DNA from: Mycocentrospora acerina
Lineage: Eukaryota > Ascomycota > Dothideomycetes > Pleosporales
Assembly (NCBI GenBank): GCA_022701365.1
Contig: JAKUHH010000303.1
Location: 468,265 to 532,264, forward strand
Length of the DNA: 64,000 bases
Reading direction: 5' to 3'
Part shown: positions 1 to 9,706 of the stretch, one piece after another
How positions within the stretch are numbered: the stretch's first letter is position 1
Layout: each line of letters opens with the position of its first letter
The notes under the pieces: model-generated
Databases searched by the model: none
Told to the model about the DNA's origin: nothing
Seen by the model: only the letters and a program-made list of their open reading frames with translations
Translations under genes and position numbers: made by a program

Positions 1-628
1 ACTGTGATCCGACATAGAGGCCGTGGCTGCTGGCGGGGCAGGCAGGCAGGCAGGCAGGCCGGCAGGTGGACGGGGCTTCTGGCGGTGGGAAGGCGTGGGC
101 GAGGGCGAGGGCGAGGGCGAGGGCAGCGTCTGGGGCGAGAGCGCTAGGGCGTCTTCCGCGCTGCCGCGGCTGGTGCGAGGGCGGCAGGCTATGCGGAGCG
201 CATTCGAGGGAGCGACGGCTCGGTGGTGCTGTGTGGGCGTGGATGCGGGCGTGTGTGCGTGTGTCGGGCGACCTGGGCGGGCGGCGGGGGCAGGCGCGGG
301 TGCAGGTGCAGGTGCAGGACGGGCGGCAGGGCTGGTGATGATGTGAAGGGAGACGATGGCTCTGCGGCCGGTCGGCAGAACCGGGCGCGGTGCACGTGCG
401 GCGCCAGTCATGTGTCGGCGCACCAGCCCAGTCCGCCCTGGCACCGTTCCACCGTTCCACCAGTCCACCTTCCAACGTGCGACGTGCGACGTGCAAGCCC
501 GGCCCTTGTCTCAGCGTCTGTCTCGGCGCCGCTCGCCCTCTGCAGCCAGAGTGCAGCCCACGCCGCAGAGCAGCACTGCACCGCACCACACCGCACCGCC
601 AGCCGCGCCCGGCCAATGAACGCCCCGT
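1..628. other. GC-rich upstream region of RAD10
   Basis: No gene is convincing here. The stretch is strongly GC-rich and carries short tandem repeats: a GGCA run at about 37-58 and a GGGCGA run at about 97-124. The open frames across it are low-complexity Gly/Arg/Ala products of that composition. The last 200 bases are C/A-rich, as expected of a leader and promoter for the gene that starts at 629. A gene reading leftward out of the window cannot be excluded. Confidence 0.6.
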
Positions 629-636
629 ATGGATGA
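616..636 (+). promoter_or_regulatory. Six-codon uORF overlapping the RAD10 start
   Basis: ATG at 616 opens a six-codon frame (MNAPYG) that ends at the TGA at 634-636. It is in a different frame from the RAD10 ATG at 629 and overlaps it. Ribosomes starting at 616 would therefore terminate a few bases past the main start. Both ATGs have a C at -3, so leaky scanning is likely. If the transcript includes base 616, this arrangement would damp translation. The transcript start is not known. Confidence 0.4.
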
Positions 637-1726
637 CCGCCGCGCCCTCGCCACGCCCAACGCGTCCGCCAGCCCCGTGCAGCAGCCCAAGCCCCAGGCC
701 CTGCCCTCGCGCGCCGGCCCGAGCGCCATCCTCGTCTCACCACGCCAGAAGGGCAACCCCATCCTGAACAACGTCAAGTCGGTCGCCTGGGAGTATGCGG
801 ACATCCCCGCCGACTATGTCGTCGGCGCCACCACCTGCGCCCTGTTCCTCTCCCTCAAGTACCACCGCCTGCACCCCGAATACATCTACAACCGCATCCG
901 CGACCTAAAGGGCCAGTACACCCTGCGCATCCTGCTCACCATGGTCGACATTGAAAACCACGAGGAGTCGCTGCGCGAGCTGTCCAAGACGTCGCTGGTC
1001 AACAACGTCACCGTTATGCTCTGCTGGAGCGCGCAGGAGGCCGGCCGCTACCTCGAGCTGTTCAAGACGTTTGAGAACGCTGCCCCCACAAGCATACGTG
1101 CCCAGCAGTCGTCGACGTACTCTGAGAAGATGGTCGAGTTCATCACCGCCCCTCGCAGCATCAACAAGACGGATGCAGTGGGCCTCGTCTCCAACTTTGG
1201 GAGCATTCGCACCGCCATCAACGCAGGGCCCGAGGAGCTTGGCCTCATCGCTGGCTGGGGCGACAAAAAGGTGCAGCGTTGGTGCAGTGCGGTCCGAGAG
1301 CCATTCAGAGTTCAAAAGGCGGCAAGACGCGGCGCCAGTCGCGACGACAGTCGGCCAGCTGCATCAATCGACACCTCCATGGCAGAAGGCGAGAGCCTGC
1401 CGTCCACAGAGACGTCTGCTGAAGCTGCCGCACGTCAGAGACTGGAAGATGCAGTGCCGCTGGCCATGGACATGCAAAGGGCTTCTCTGGGCACAGTCGC
1501 TCAATCAGATGCGGACAAGCGGCCCAGCCATCGTCCTGCCGAGCACTTGGACAGCATAACAATAGGGGATGACGAGGACGAGGCCATGCGCCAGGTAGAG
1601 GCTGCTCATACCACTGCCAACGGCGAGAGCCATGCTACTACGTCCAAGCCAGTAAAGCGGAAGCAAGTAGAAGAAGACATGAGCGAGGGCGTCATGGCAG
1701 CTCTCAACAAGCTGCGAAAGCAGTAG
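629..1726 (+). CDS. RAD10: DNA excision repair protein Rad10/ERCC1/Swi10
   Basis: A 365-residue single-exon protein and the non-catalytic partner of the XPF/Rad1 endonuclease, which cuts 5' of DNA lesions in nucleotide excision repair, single-strand annealing and crosslink repair in the nucleus. The ERCC1 central domain begins at about residue 43 (NPILNNVKSVAWEY) and runs to about 155, with the typical VGATTCALFLSLKYH and LVNNVTVMLCWS blocks. A helix-hairpin-helix tail follows at about 170-230 (INKTDAVGLVSNFGS, LGLIAGWGDKKVQRW), which is the XPF-dimerising part. Residues after about 240 form a low-complexity, acidic and basic tail without homology that I recognise. The start at 629 is the first ATG in frame; a short uORF overlaps it. 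The tail ends in a basic KRKQ/LRKQ stretch that could be nuclear localising. The family assignment is firm. Confidence 0.95.
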   Translation: MDDRRALATPNASASPVQQPKPQALPSRAGPSAILVSPRQKGNPILNNVKSVAWEYADIPADYVVGATTCALFLSLKYHRLHPEYIYNRIRDLKGQYTLRILLTMVDIENHEESLRELSKTSLVNNVTVMLCWSAQEAGRYLELFKTFENAAPTSIRAQQSSTYSEKMVEFITAPRSINKTDAVGLVSNFGSIRTAINAGPEELGLIAGWGDKKVQRWCSAVREPFRVQKAARRGASRDDSRPAASIDTSMAEGESLPSTETSAEAAARQRLEDAVPLAMDMQRASLGTVAQSDADKRPSHRPAEHLDSITIGDDEDEAMRQVEAAHTTANGESHATTSKPVKRKQVEEDMSEGVMAALNKLRKQ

Positions 1727-3277
1727 TATCGCTCGTACTTGGCTGCTGTGATTGTACCGAGTGATGTGAGTAATGCCTCAATCAATGCACCTTCTGCCAA
1801 GACACTACTCCCCTTTCTGCAACAGCCAGCCACCTCACTTATCCTCGCCTCTTCGCTTGACTCCATCACTGAGCAACTTGTAAAAATACATCAAAGAGAT
1901 CATCTTTGATTCATCTCAGTGCGATCAGGGCTTGGCCTAGAATGGCCGATGTTAAAGCCGCTTGGAAACAAAGGTTCAATGGGATTGGAGTGCAACGACT
2001 ATCCTGGCACTACTGTACTAGATTAGTTTGCTGGCTTTTGTACCCACATCAGTGGTGATTGATGAGCAACAGAAGAAGGAGTACCAGGAGGTATTCACCA
2101 AGTAACATGAGATGATTCCAACTACTTGATTGACGACAGATTAAGCTTCCCGTCTTGGTGTCACTTGTGGACTTGCAGACATGGGTTGCACGGGTAAAAC
2201 CGCCGCATCGGCCATCATCCTCGCGATTGACACGGCGATCTGGGTTAATATTATGGGCCCCGGGAATATTACCTGGGTGCCCACCCACCCGACTGACAGA
2301 ATTACGTCGATCAGGGCCGCTGAGCATCAACAAAAACTAAAAGCTACCGCTATTTAGACTTTAGCAATACCAAGTAGCTCTCTTTCCATTCCATTCTATT
2401 CCGACGGAGCATGTGCAGAAAAATTAACCAATGCTGCCGTCTTAAATCCTGTCCGGGTTCTTTCCCGCCCATTGTTTCATCGTTTCATCATTTTATCGTT
2501 TTGGCAGTCGCTCTGCGATGCCAACTACGTCATTGGTTACCAATGTTCACAACAATAATTAACATCCTGATTCGTCAATTGGCAAACCAAACATACAAGC
2601 TCCTAAATCATGCAAGAAACACCTTGTTGCGATCTAGAAAACGAAACATCTGCAGGTAACAATGCTGGCTCGGGCGGCTGACGTTGTCAATGACGTTTAG
2701 GCGAGGCTGCTTGCTACCCCGGATCACCCACCTCCATTTCGGCTCACGCCGTTTGGTGGATATCTAAGATCTGTGGTTCGTTTCATCGTCGTAGGAATGG
2801 TCTCGCCCCATCTCCGTGTGCCACGTCGCCGTCGGTTGTGCCCCTTTGGGTCTCAATGGCTCCTAATATCACTTTCCATATGGGGCGAGATCTACCTCCG
2901 CGCGCCAACGCCCTTTTTGCTTGCCATACACGTGAGGCTTACCACGTTCTTAGAACCATCCGAGTTCCCGGTGCCATCAGAGTTCCTCGTCTAGGATCCA
3001 GTCCAATTCAGGTATTGTCTACCGACCCAGAAGATTGGCACGCTTTGCGCCAACTGTGTCCCACGCGAGTTGCCAATGCAGTGAAGGTAAACGGTGAGTC
3101 AGACTGCCGTGGGGTGAAAGAGAGGCTCTTTAACGTACGGAAGATGAAGGGGAAGCTAATCCATTTACGGGGTTCATAACTTCCGTTCGACGTTCCGACG
3201 CGTGGGAAAAGGGCAAGGTCAGTGGTGGAGCGGAAGAAAGATCGTGATTCTAGACTGGTTGGTCCTCCGATTGACTC
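1727..3277. other. Intergenic region downstream of RAD10
   Basis: Apart from one weak candidate ORF at 2856-3179, listed separately, I see no supported gene. The first about 150 bases are RAD10 3' sequence. Short frames on both strands have no recognisable domains, and stops are dense. Confidence 0.5.
2856..3179 (+). CDS. Doubtful hypothetical ORF, 107 residues
   Basis: An ATG-started frame (MAPNITFHMGRDLPPR...) of 107 codons with a fairly protein-like composition up to about residue 75 and a basic end. I recognise no domain. Two possible splice donors, GTAAACG and GTGAGTC, lie near 3087-3099, so if real the true 3' end may differ. It lies about 100 bp upstream of the TATA-like box of the next gene. 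The length is within chance expectation for a gap this size, so it is listed mainly for checking. Confidence 0.18.
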   Translation: MAPNITFHMGRDLPPRANALFACHTREAYHVLRTIRVPGAIRVPRLGSSPIQVLSTDPEDWHALRQLCPTRVANAVKVNGESDCRGVKERLFNVRKMKGKLIHLRGS

Positions 3278-3284
3278 TATATAA
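3278..3284 (+). promoter_or_regulatory. TATA-like box upstream of the 3556 gene
   Basis: TATATAA is followed by a pyrimidine-rich stretch (CTCGTTCCGCTGTCTCC, TTCTTTCTCCATC), a common layout for a fungal transcription start. It lies 272-278 bp ahead of the ATG at 3556 and supports that gene model. Positional evidence only. Confidence 0.4.
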
Positions 3285-3555
3285 CCACTCGTTCCGCTGT
3301 CTCCGCGCTGTTCTTTCTCCATCAACCACCTCCTACATAGTCACCTTCATTTGAAGACATTGTTCACAAATGAAATACTATTTGACTAGCACTCATCCAA
3401 CCCAGGCCTGGCTCGCACACTTGCAGCCTGCCACCCTTGTTCCCCCTTCCAATTGTACTGAGAAGCGCCCCATCAAGCCTCGTCCAATCCTTCAGCCACA
3501 CACATCGCACCCCGTCTTACCCTGAGTCAAAGTCCAACGGAAGTCAGCAGCAAGC

Positions 3556-4149
3556 ATGTCAACAAAGCGCCCCAAGGCTTACGTCCGTCGAGACGGTCCA
3601 AGCCAAATCGACCGCGTCCCTAAGCACAACGCTCCCGACTCGGGCCCAGAGCTTGCAAGTACATCGGTAGGTTCACGAGTGTGCTAGATAGGTGCGAAAG
3701 CTAACCATGACTAGCACAACGGCGCGGTTCACACACCAGGTTCTCCTCACCACGAAGCAAGTTCGTATGCCGGCAGTCACCCACAGAATACGCACTATGC
3801 ATCTCAAAACGCTCCTTCTGCCCAGCAGCAACAACCATCACAACCACCGTTTTCTCGACCCTGCAACTCCCTCTCTCCATCCATCCTCGCCATACTCAAC
3901 AATCCCTTTCTCTACCCTCCTCCACAAAACTCTACACCCCACAACTCTCCAAACTACCAACCACAAGCCACGCTCCTTACGCACTCAGCTCTCCGCACGT
4001 ACAACACGCAGCACCCACATGCAGAAAACATGGAGCCGTTTTTAAGCCAAGACCATCGTGCAGGGCCGTGGAGTGCAGCAGTTGACAAGTGCAGGAGGTG
4101 GGATTGCGACGAGCAAAATTGCTACATGTGCGTGACTAAATGGAAATAA
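3556..4149 (+). CDS. Small spliced orphan protein, 181 residues
   Basis: Two exons, 3556-3666 and 3715-4149, join across a 48-nt intron (GTAGGT...CTAAC...CTAG) to give 181 residues. The intron contains an in-frame stop but removing it keeps the frame open for 144 more codons, which is strong evidence for a real gene. The protein starts MSTKRPKAYVRRDG, then becomes rich in His, Gln, Asn, Pro and Ser (polyQ at about residues 78-81). It ends in a compact cysteine-containing tail, CRRWDCDEQNCYMC, that could bind metal. There is no signal peptide, membrane segment or known domain. An alternative splice near 4129 (GTGCGT...TTACAG) would change the last few residues. Its start lies about 5 kb upstream of the first of three regularly spaced zinc-finger genes. 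Function unknown. Confidence 0.6.
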
Positions 4150-7100
4150 AAGAACGGCAAATCATTTACAGGAGGAAGATGAAGATGTAGAGGTTTGTGC
4201 ATTGCGTCTTCTTATATAGCCTTCATATTACAGCCTAAATCTCACAGCCTTTGACGTAGGAGTTGCATATCTGCGGGGGAAGGCTGAGGCCTCAAAATAC
4301 GGCATTTGGGTTCATGCAGCGTTTTGGGGGCTTGGTCTTTGACGGGGTTGGTAAATGATTACTTTTCTCACACACACATAGACACACATGGGGGCTATCT
4401 CTGATGCCTGGTGGTTAGGTTTGAGGCTGTGGTTTTCCACACCTTTGGCCTGTCGTGGGGCGGAGCTGGTAGGATGCGTGCATATTGGCTTGCTTTTTTT
4501 TCGTCTTCCCTCTCCCTCCTCTCCCAACCAACGCTATCCACACAAAAAAAGATACTTTACGCAGACACTGAAGTCTGCCTTGGAGGCGCTAAGGGGGGGC
4601 TTGCTTAATCAAGAGGAGGGGGTGTGATTGATGTTTTTTTTGGGGGGGGCCGGGGGCCAAACATGCACGCACGCACGCACGAAAGAATAGATGGATGACC
4701 AAGACTGCCTTATCTGCTCCAACGTTATTGAGAAATCTCAAGCTCATTCATCATCACTACCTTTTTTTTCAATCTTTCTCTTCAAAAACAAATCTCCATT
4801 GCTATATCCCCATCCTCATCCTTATTTCTCCTAAAATTGTCCATGGAGTATCGCAAGTCCATTATCTCCCTCTATATCACGTGAGCAGAGCCTCATTATC
4901 ACGTAATGTGTGTGCCCTTCTTTCGATCCCCGATCATCGTCACCATCATCGATCTCACTGACACCCATTGATTGCTTCACCGGTTTTTTTCTCTCTCTCT
5001 CTCTAATCAGCTGAATTTGTAATTCCCCCTTCTGCGTCGTCGTCGTCGTCGTCACCACCACCACCTCCTCCTCCTCCTCCGCGGGTAAGCGGAAGACGTG
5101 ATGTCCTTCACATGTGCTTGATTGATCGGCGAGGCAACTTTCCTTTTTGGGGTGGGGAGGGGGGAAGGGTGGAGCTTAGGCATGGCATAGTGAATGGATA
5201 TAGTCACGAGATTTCCTTCCATAACGGTCGTTTATTGCGAGATATGCGGCTCTGTGTATGTGTGCGTGTTTTTTTTAGAGGGGAGAAAGGCATTCGGTGA
5301 GCAAGGCAACTGGGAAGGAGTGAGTGACTCCCGGGCTAGGTGGAGGCTCTTGTGAGACTTCTTCTTATCTTTCGCCGCCGATTGGGGGGTGCGTGATGAG
5401 GAGAAGCGGGGATCGTTGTATGCGTTGCTTGAGCGACGCGTCTGAAGGACGAGTGCCGCTTGGAAGGGGAGTGGGACTGTTGGCATGGTGGGCGTGCGAG
5501 GACAAAGTGTGGCTGCTTGAGATGTGGGTTAGTGCAGGCAAAAAGGGCAAAGAGGACGTGCGGTGCTGTGTTGTGTTGTGCTGTGTTGTCCACGGCGAGT
5601 GAGTCAATGCGGTGGTGGGAGAGGGGGCCTTTGATTCACAGGTTGTTAATAGCACGGGTCACAGTAGAGGATTGATTGGCTTCGGGGCCGTTGGGATCCG
5701 TCCCGTTCACGGACGTTGGCATCATCCCTCGGAGCGCTGTGCCTTCACTTCAGCCACTAAGCCCAAACGTGGGGCTGGCTGAGGAGTGGTTTGGGAGGGC
5801 AAGTTGGGAGTCTAGACTTTGATCGGGAGTTTTGCGGGGGGTCGGAGGAGAGAGCAGGTGTAGGCGAGATTCCTGTACCAGGCGTGAAGGTGGGTTCGGT
5901 GAAATACAAGGCGAACGAGTTCATCGAATCGCCTTCTCTGTTTATTGTTACAGTCTATATTTGTGTCAGGCAATTTGACAGCAGCTTGGCGATCTTGTCT
6001 GTTGTAGGTCTGTCTGTAGGGCGCTGACAACGGCCTGCGATACGGCGTCCTCAGCCGCCTCTCTGCTCACAAGCATACTGTCCGGTACAACGCGACCCTG
6101 CTTCGCCCATCGGCAGGGCAAAATCTTGCTCCTGAATTCCTTGCTGTAATGCGGCTCTTTTACCCCTATTCAAGGGGCAACAATGCCTGGTTGGGATAAT
6201 GGCAAGCATGTATCGTCCTGCGCGCGTGTTCGCATCATGCAGGCTCCCAAGAAATTAGTTAGCACTGCGCACTGTATCTTTGCCCTCCCAAGTGGATCTT
6301 TCAGCCACCAACAACAAAGTTGCTCTTGGTAAGATTATGGTGAAACTCGGTGGCTCTCAACAATATTTGTTGAATTGGAGGACAAAAAAGCGGTGTAGGT
6401 TGAAATCAGAGCACCTTGCGAGAGGGAATCGATGGCATGACGTTATCGGTCTTACACGCTAGTGCCTGCGGGGAGCGGGGTGTATTTGGGGGGGATCGGT
6501 GGGCTTTCGAGAACGTTCATGCTAGAACGATTCATGCTAGTGTCCAACACGCGGTATTCTTTGGGCATCAAATTTGACGCCAGTCAGTTGTCCGCCTTCC
6601 CAGAGAGGCTGGCCAGACTCGGGGAAGGACCCGCGGCGTTATTCGGGGCGTGGAGCTAAACATAGATCCGAGTCTTGGGCTTGACATTCCATGCGACCGG
6701 TTCAGGTCTTCGCATGTGCAGAAGTCTCGCTTGCATGTCATGGCAGTAGGTTGTGGAGGAAAAGTAAAATGTGTTACCATTTCAATTCTTGAGCATTGGG
6801 CGAGTGAAAAGCGCTCAAAGCATACTGATTGGATCAAATGGGAGATGCTTATACACGATTGATCTCCTCCTGAAAAGATGATCGCGCTGAATGAAGGTGT
6901 TCCACGCTGGGGTGGATGACAAAGCCGTTCGCTTTGGCTATGAAATCAGCCCAATGCTAGGAATTTTGTTCTACCACAGCCTACAGAGTGCATGGATCAA
7001 TAGACTAGATGGCTGATCGGGAGAGCTGCATAGCCACCCACAATGCTTTAGCATACCGGTCGAGTCTGCCTTGCTAGGCTTCCTGAGGCTTTGAAAAGGA

Positions 7101-8524
7101 AGGAGGAATGTGATGAGGCAGAAACGGCCAACAATATAGCTGGAGCGGTGCTGCCATGTAGATTCTAAAAAGTTTGGCGAGCCGACTGTGGTTTTGTCGT
7201 TCGAATCCAGCCTCCAGACAAACGTAATTCATTCTTGAATTTAATTGTCCCCGCAAGAGTCAGCACTTATTCAACACCTACTCCGCAGCACGGACGACTC
7301 CGCACTCCACTCTATATTCCTCCAAAGATCCGAGCACCTTCGCATACCCATAAACAAGATTTTTGGACCAAATTCTTTTGGATCGCAGAGGCTCGCTCAC
7401 CCCGGGCATTTCTAAAAACCAACGATTTGACCGCCTCATTACTAGATTTTTCTCGCATGGCGCCCTCGCCCTGTTCACTACCCAACGGCATAGGAAGAAC
7501 ATGATACAACGGCTCAACGCAAACATGAGCCGATCTTGGCATGTCCTCGGTCATCCATGCGAATCCGGTTGCCTACTCTTTTCCTAATGAAGTCAATGGT
7601 TTTTGGAGTCCTGGTCCTCTCTTCGGTACCTTACAAGCGACTCATAGCGGACGCCATATCGGGATGCTTAATTAGTGCACGTAAGCTGTTCTTTTCCGGA
7701 TGATATTGGAATAAAGCGTATACGTACACCTTGTTGCCCCGGTTTTAAGGCAACTGTTAGATCGACAGACTCACCTACTCCATTGGGTCAATCACGCGGT
7801 GTGCCTTTCCAGAAGGGCACGATGTATTGTAGACTCTCGCCCTTTTCGGGCACAAAGGAGGACAAGACTAGCTAGATGTATGCTGAAGAGATATGTTTTT
7901 CATATCAATCTTCAAATATCTAGTCCTTCGCCGAAGGGACCGAGGGCGTCGCATAGGAGTGGCGAGTGGCATCAGTGCCATTGGTTAATCCTGAAGTAAT
8001 GTTAGTGAATTCCTCCAGGACAAACGTTTATTACAGAAATCATAGATTCTTGCCCCGTTGGTGAGGATGAGGGCGAATACAAACAAGTCCTTCTCTGTCG
8101 TCTTTCCAAATATTAGACTCTCCCTATCGTCGACTTCCAAGCGAAATCATGCGACTCTCACTTTCAATAGAGTGAGTCTGTGATCCCTTTTCCCGAGTAG
8201 ATCTCAAGTCATAGGAGGCTTCTAATCGTCACCAGATTTACATCGACTAGTCGGAAGACGGCCGTCGACATTTCGTGGCCCGGCGCCGATACTTTCGCTG
8301 ATCAGCACACACCTAACACTTCCGAGCACAGCAAGCCCTGTTGCCGGCATTGCATACATTCGTCGACAGTAAAAAAATTTGAATCCGAGACTCGAAGTTT
8401 ACGCAACAATTGGCGAAAATTCTCGTGTTGCAGAAGCCTTCGAAAACGCATCCAGCCATTCTTCAGCCACTCCTTGCAACAGTATTCTGCCACTCATCAA
8501 GAACCCCCTCTCGAGCTTCCCGCA
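4150..8524. other. 4.4-kb gene-free stretch
   Basis: No open frame here exceeds about 100 residues and none resembles a known domain. The left part (4450-5300) is rich in T-runs, G-runs and simple repeats, including a compound triplet tract near 5035. The right part is unique sequence with balanced composition. The last about 400 bases are presumably the promoter and leader of the zinc-finger gene at 8525. I found no transposon ends, tRNA or decayed coding relic by eye. Confidence 0.5.
4991..5080. repeat. CT and compound triplet microsatellites
   Basis: A (CT)7 run at 4991-5004 is followed at about 5035-5080 by a mosaic of CGT, CAC/ACC and CTC triplet runs. Simple-sequence DNA in a non-coding region; the antisense frame gives only poly-Val/Thr. 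Confidence 0.8.
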
Positions 8525-9706
8525 ATGTCAGGGCCACATGAGCTTTCAGTCCGTTGGGAAAACGAACTATCCGAGCAAAACGTCTTCGAGCTTCGGGGCA
8601 ATCGCGAGTGGTTAACTTCCCAATGTCAACCTTCCTCGACGAATTTCACAGGACATGAAAGCCCCCAAGCGCAAATGGAATACACTCGAGACTTGGGACA
8701 CTCTTCTCTCAGCCAACAAACTAGCTACGATTGCGCATCGGCCTCAGTACCTGGCCAAGAGACAATGTCGAATGTGAAGCGATGTTTGTCTGATGTGTCG
8801 AGCATGACCGGTGGGAACACGCCGCTCTCCGCGTCATCAGTTTCGCCAACTACTCCGAGTGAACCTGGTATGAATGGGCTCCCAATATTTAATCAGCATG
8901 ATTATAAGATTCTGCCCAACGAGATCTCTTTCTCGCTGTCGGATCAAACTTGGAACGTCAGGTCCGGTTACAGCCCACGACAAATTGACGCTTTACATCA
9001 TGCCCAACAGCATTCTTCCATCAATCATCCAGAGGATTCTTCCATGATGTATTCCAATCCAGTTCATTCATGTAATGCTCAGGCTGTTGATCTGCAAGCC
9101 CAATCCCACCACAATTTTCTACTGGCCGGCTCTTACACACAATCTCAACCGGTTACTCAATATCAGTTTCAGCCTCATTTTTTCGATTTATATCAAGGCG
9201 AGCACATACATTCAGATACTAGCCTCACCAATAACCATTATGAAATGAACTCCAACGGCGGTCATCAGCTTGACAGGCAACAAATTACGGCCCAAAGCTT
9301 TGCTAATGCAAACGAAAATCATGCGTGGACTCATGAACATGTTGAGCTGGCTGGGGCGGATATCGATTACTCTGTTAACCCGATTGGAGGTAATGACACA
9401 AGCTACCTGCCATCTGGAAATGGCCATAGCATAAACGATCGTCAACAGACGGATATTTACCATGAGGAGGATTGTATGGCGTCTTCAGTACACATTGCTT
9501 TAGTCTCCGTTGAGACGAATCGTTATGCTCCCGTGCAATGTCCGACTTGCAAATCAGTGTTCAAGGGACGATATGCAAGAGCAAACTCGAAAAGACACAT
9601 AGAATCCATCCATCAGTTTCGGCGATTCCCTTGTCAGAGCTGTTCAAAAACATATCGTCGGAGTGACGCGTTGTTCAAACACAAGGAGAAAAAGCACCCC
9701 AAATAG
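8525..9706 (+). CDS. Two-finger zinc-finger protein, paralog A
   Basis: A 393-residue single-exon protein. The true start is the ATG at 8525 (MSGPHELSVRW); the frame is open upstream only through non-ATG codons. Residues 1-330 are low-complexity (Ser, Gln, Asn, His), typical of a disordered activation region. The C-terminus carries two fingers. Finger 1 (Cys339, Cys342, His358, His363) has an unusual C-X2-C-X15-H-X4-H spacing with the core VFKGRYARAN. Finger 2 (Cys370, Cys373, His386, His391) is a classical C-X2-C-X12-H-X4-H ending SDALFKHKEKKH. The protein ends two residues after the last His. A DNA-binding regulator in the nucleus is the natural inference. Two same-strand paralogs follow at 13614 and 18716. 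No target or pathway can be inferred from the surroundings. Confidence 0.8.
   Translation: MSGPHELSVRWENELSEQNVFELRGNREWLTSQCQPSSTNFTGHESPQAQMEYTRDLGHSSLSQQTSYDCASASVPGQETMSNVKRCLSDVSSMTGGNTPLSASSVSPTTPSEPGMNGLPIFNQHDYKILPNEISFSLSDQTWNVRSGYSPRQIDALHHAQQHSSINHPEDSSMMYSNPVHSCNAQAVDLQAQSHHNFLLAGSYTQSQPVTQYQFQPHFFDLYQGEHIHSDTSLTNNHYEMNSNGGHQLDRQQITAQSFANANENHAWTHEHVELAGADIDYSVNPIGGNDTSYLPSGNGHSINDRQQTDIYHEEDCMASSVHIALVSVETNRYAPVQCPTCKSVFKGRYARANSKRHIESIHQFRRFPCQSCSKTYRRSDALFKHKEKKHPK

Noticed and set aside
23..395. Gly/Ala/Arg-rich frames at the left edge
   Set aside because: They are translations of GGCA and GGGCGA repeats and other GC-rich sequence.
7199..7208. GTTCGAATCC resembling a tRNA T-loop
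   Set aside because: Upstream 60-70 bases do not fold into acceptor, D and anticodon arms.
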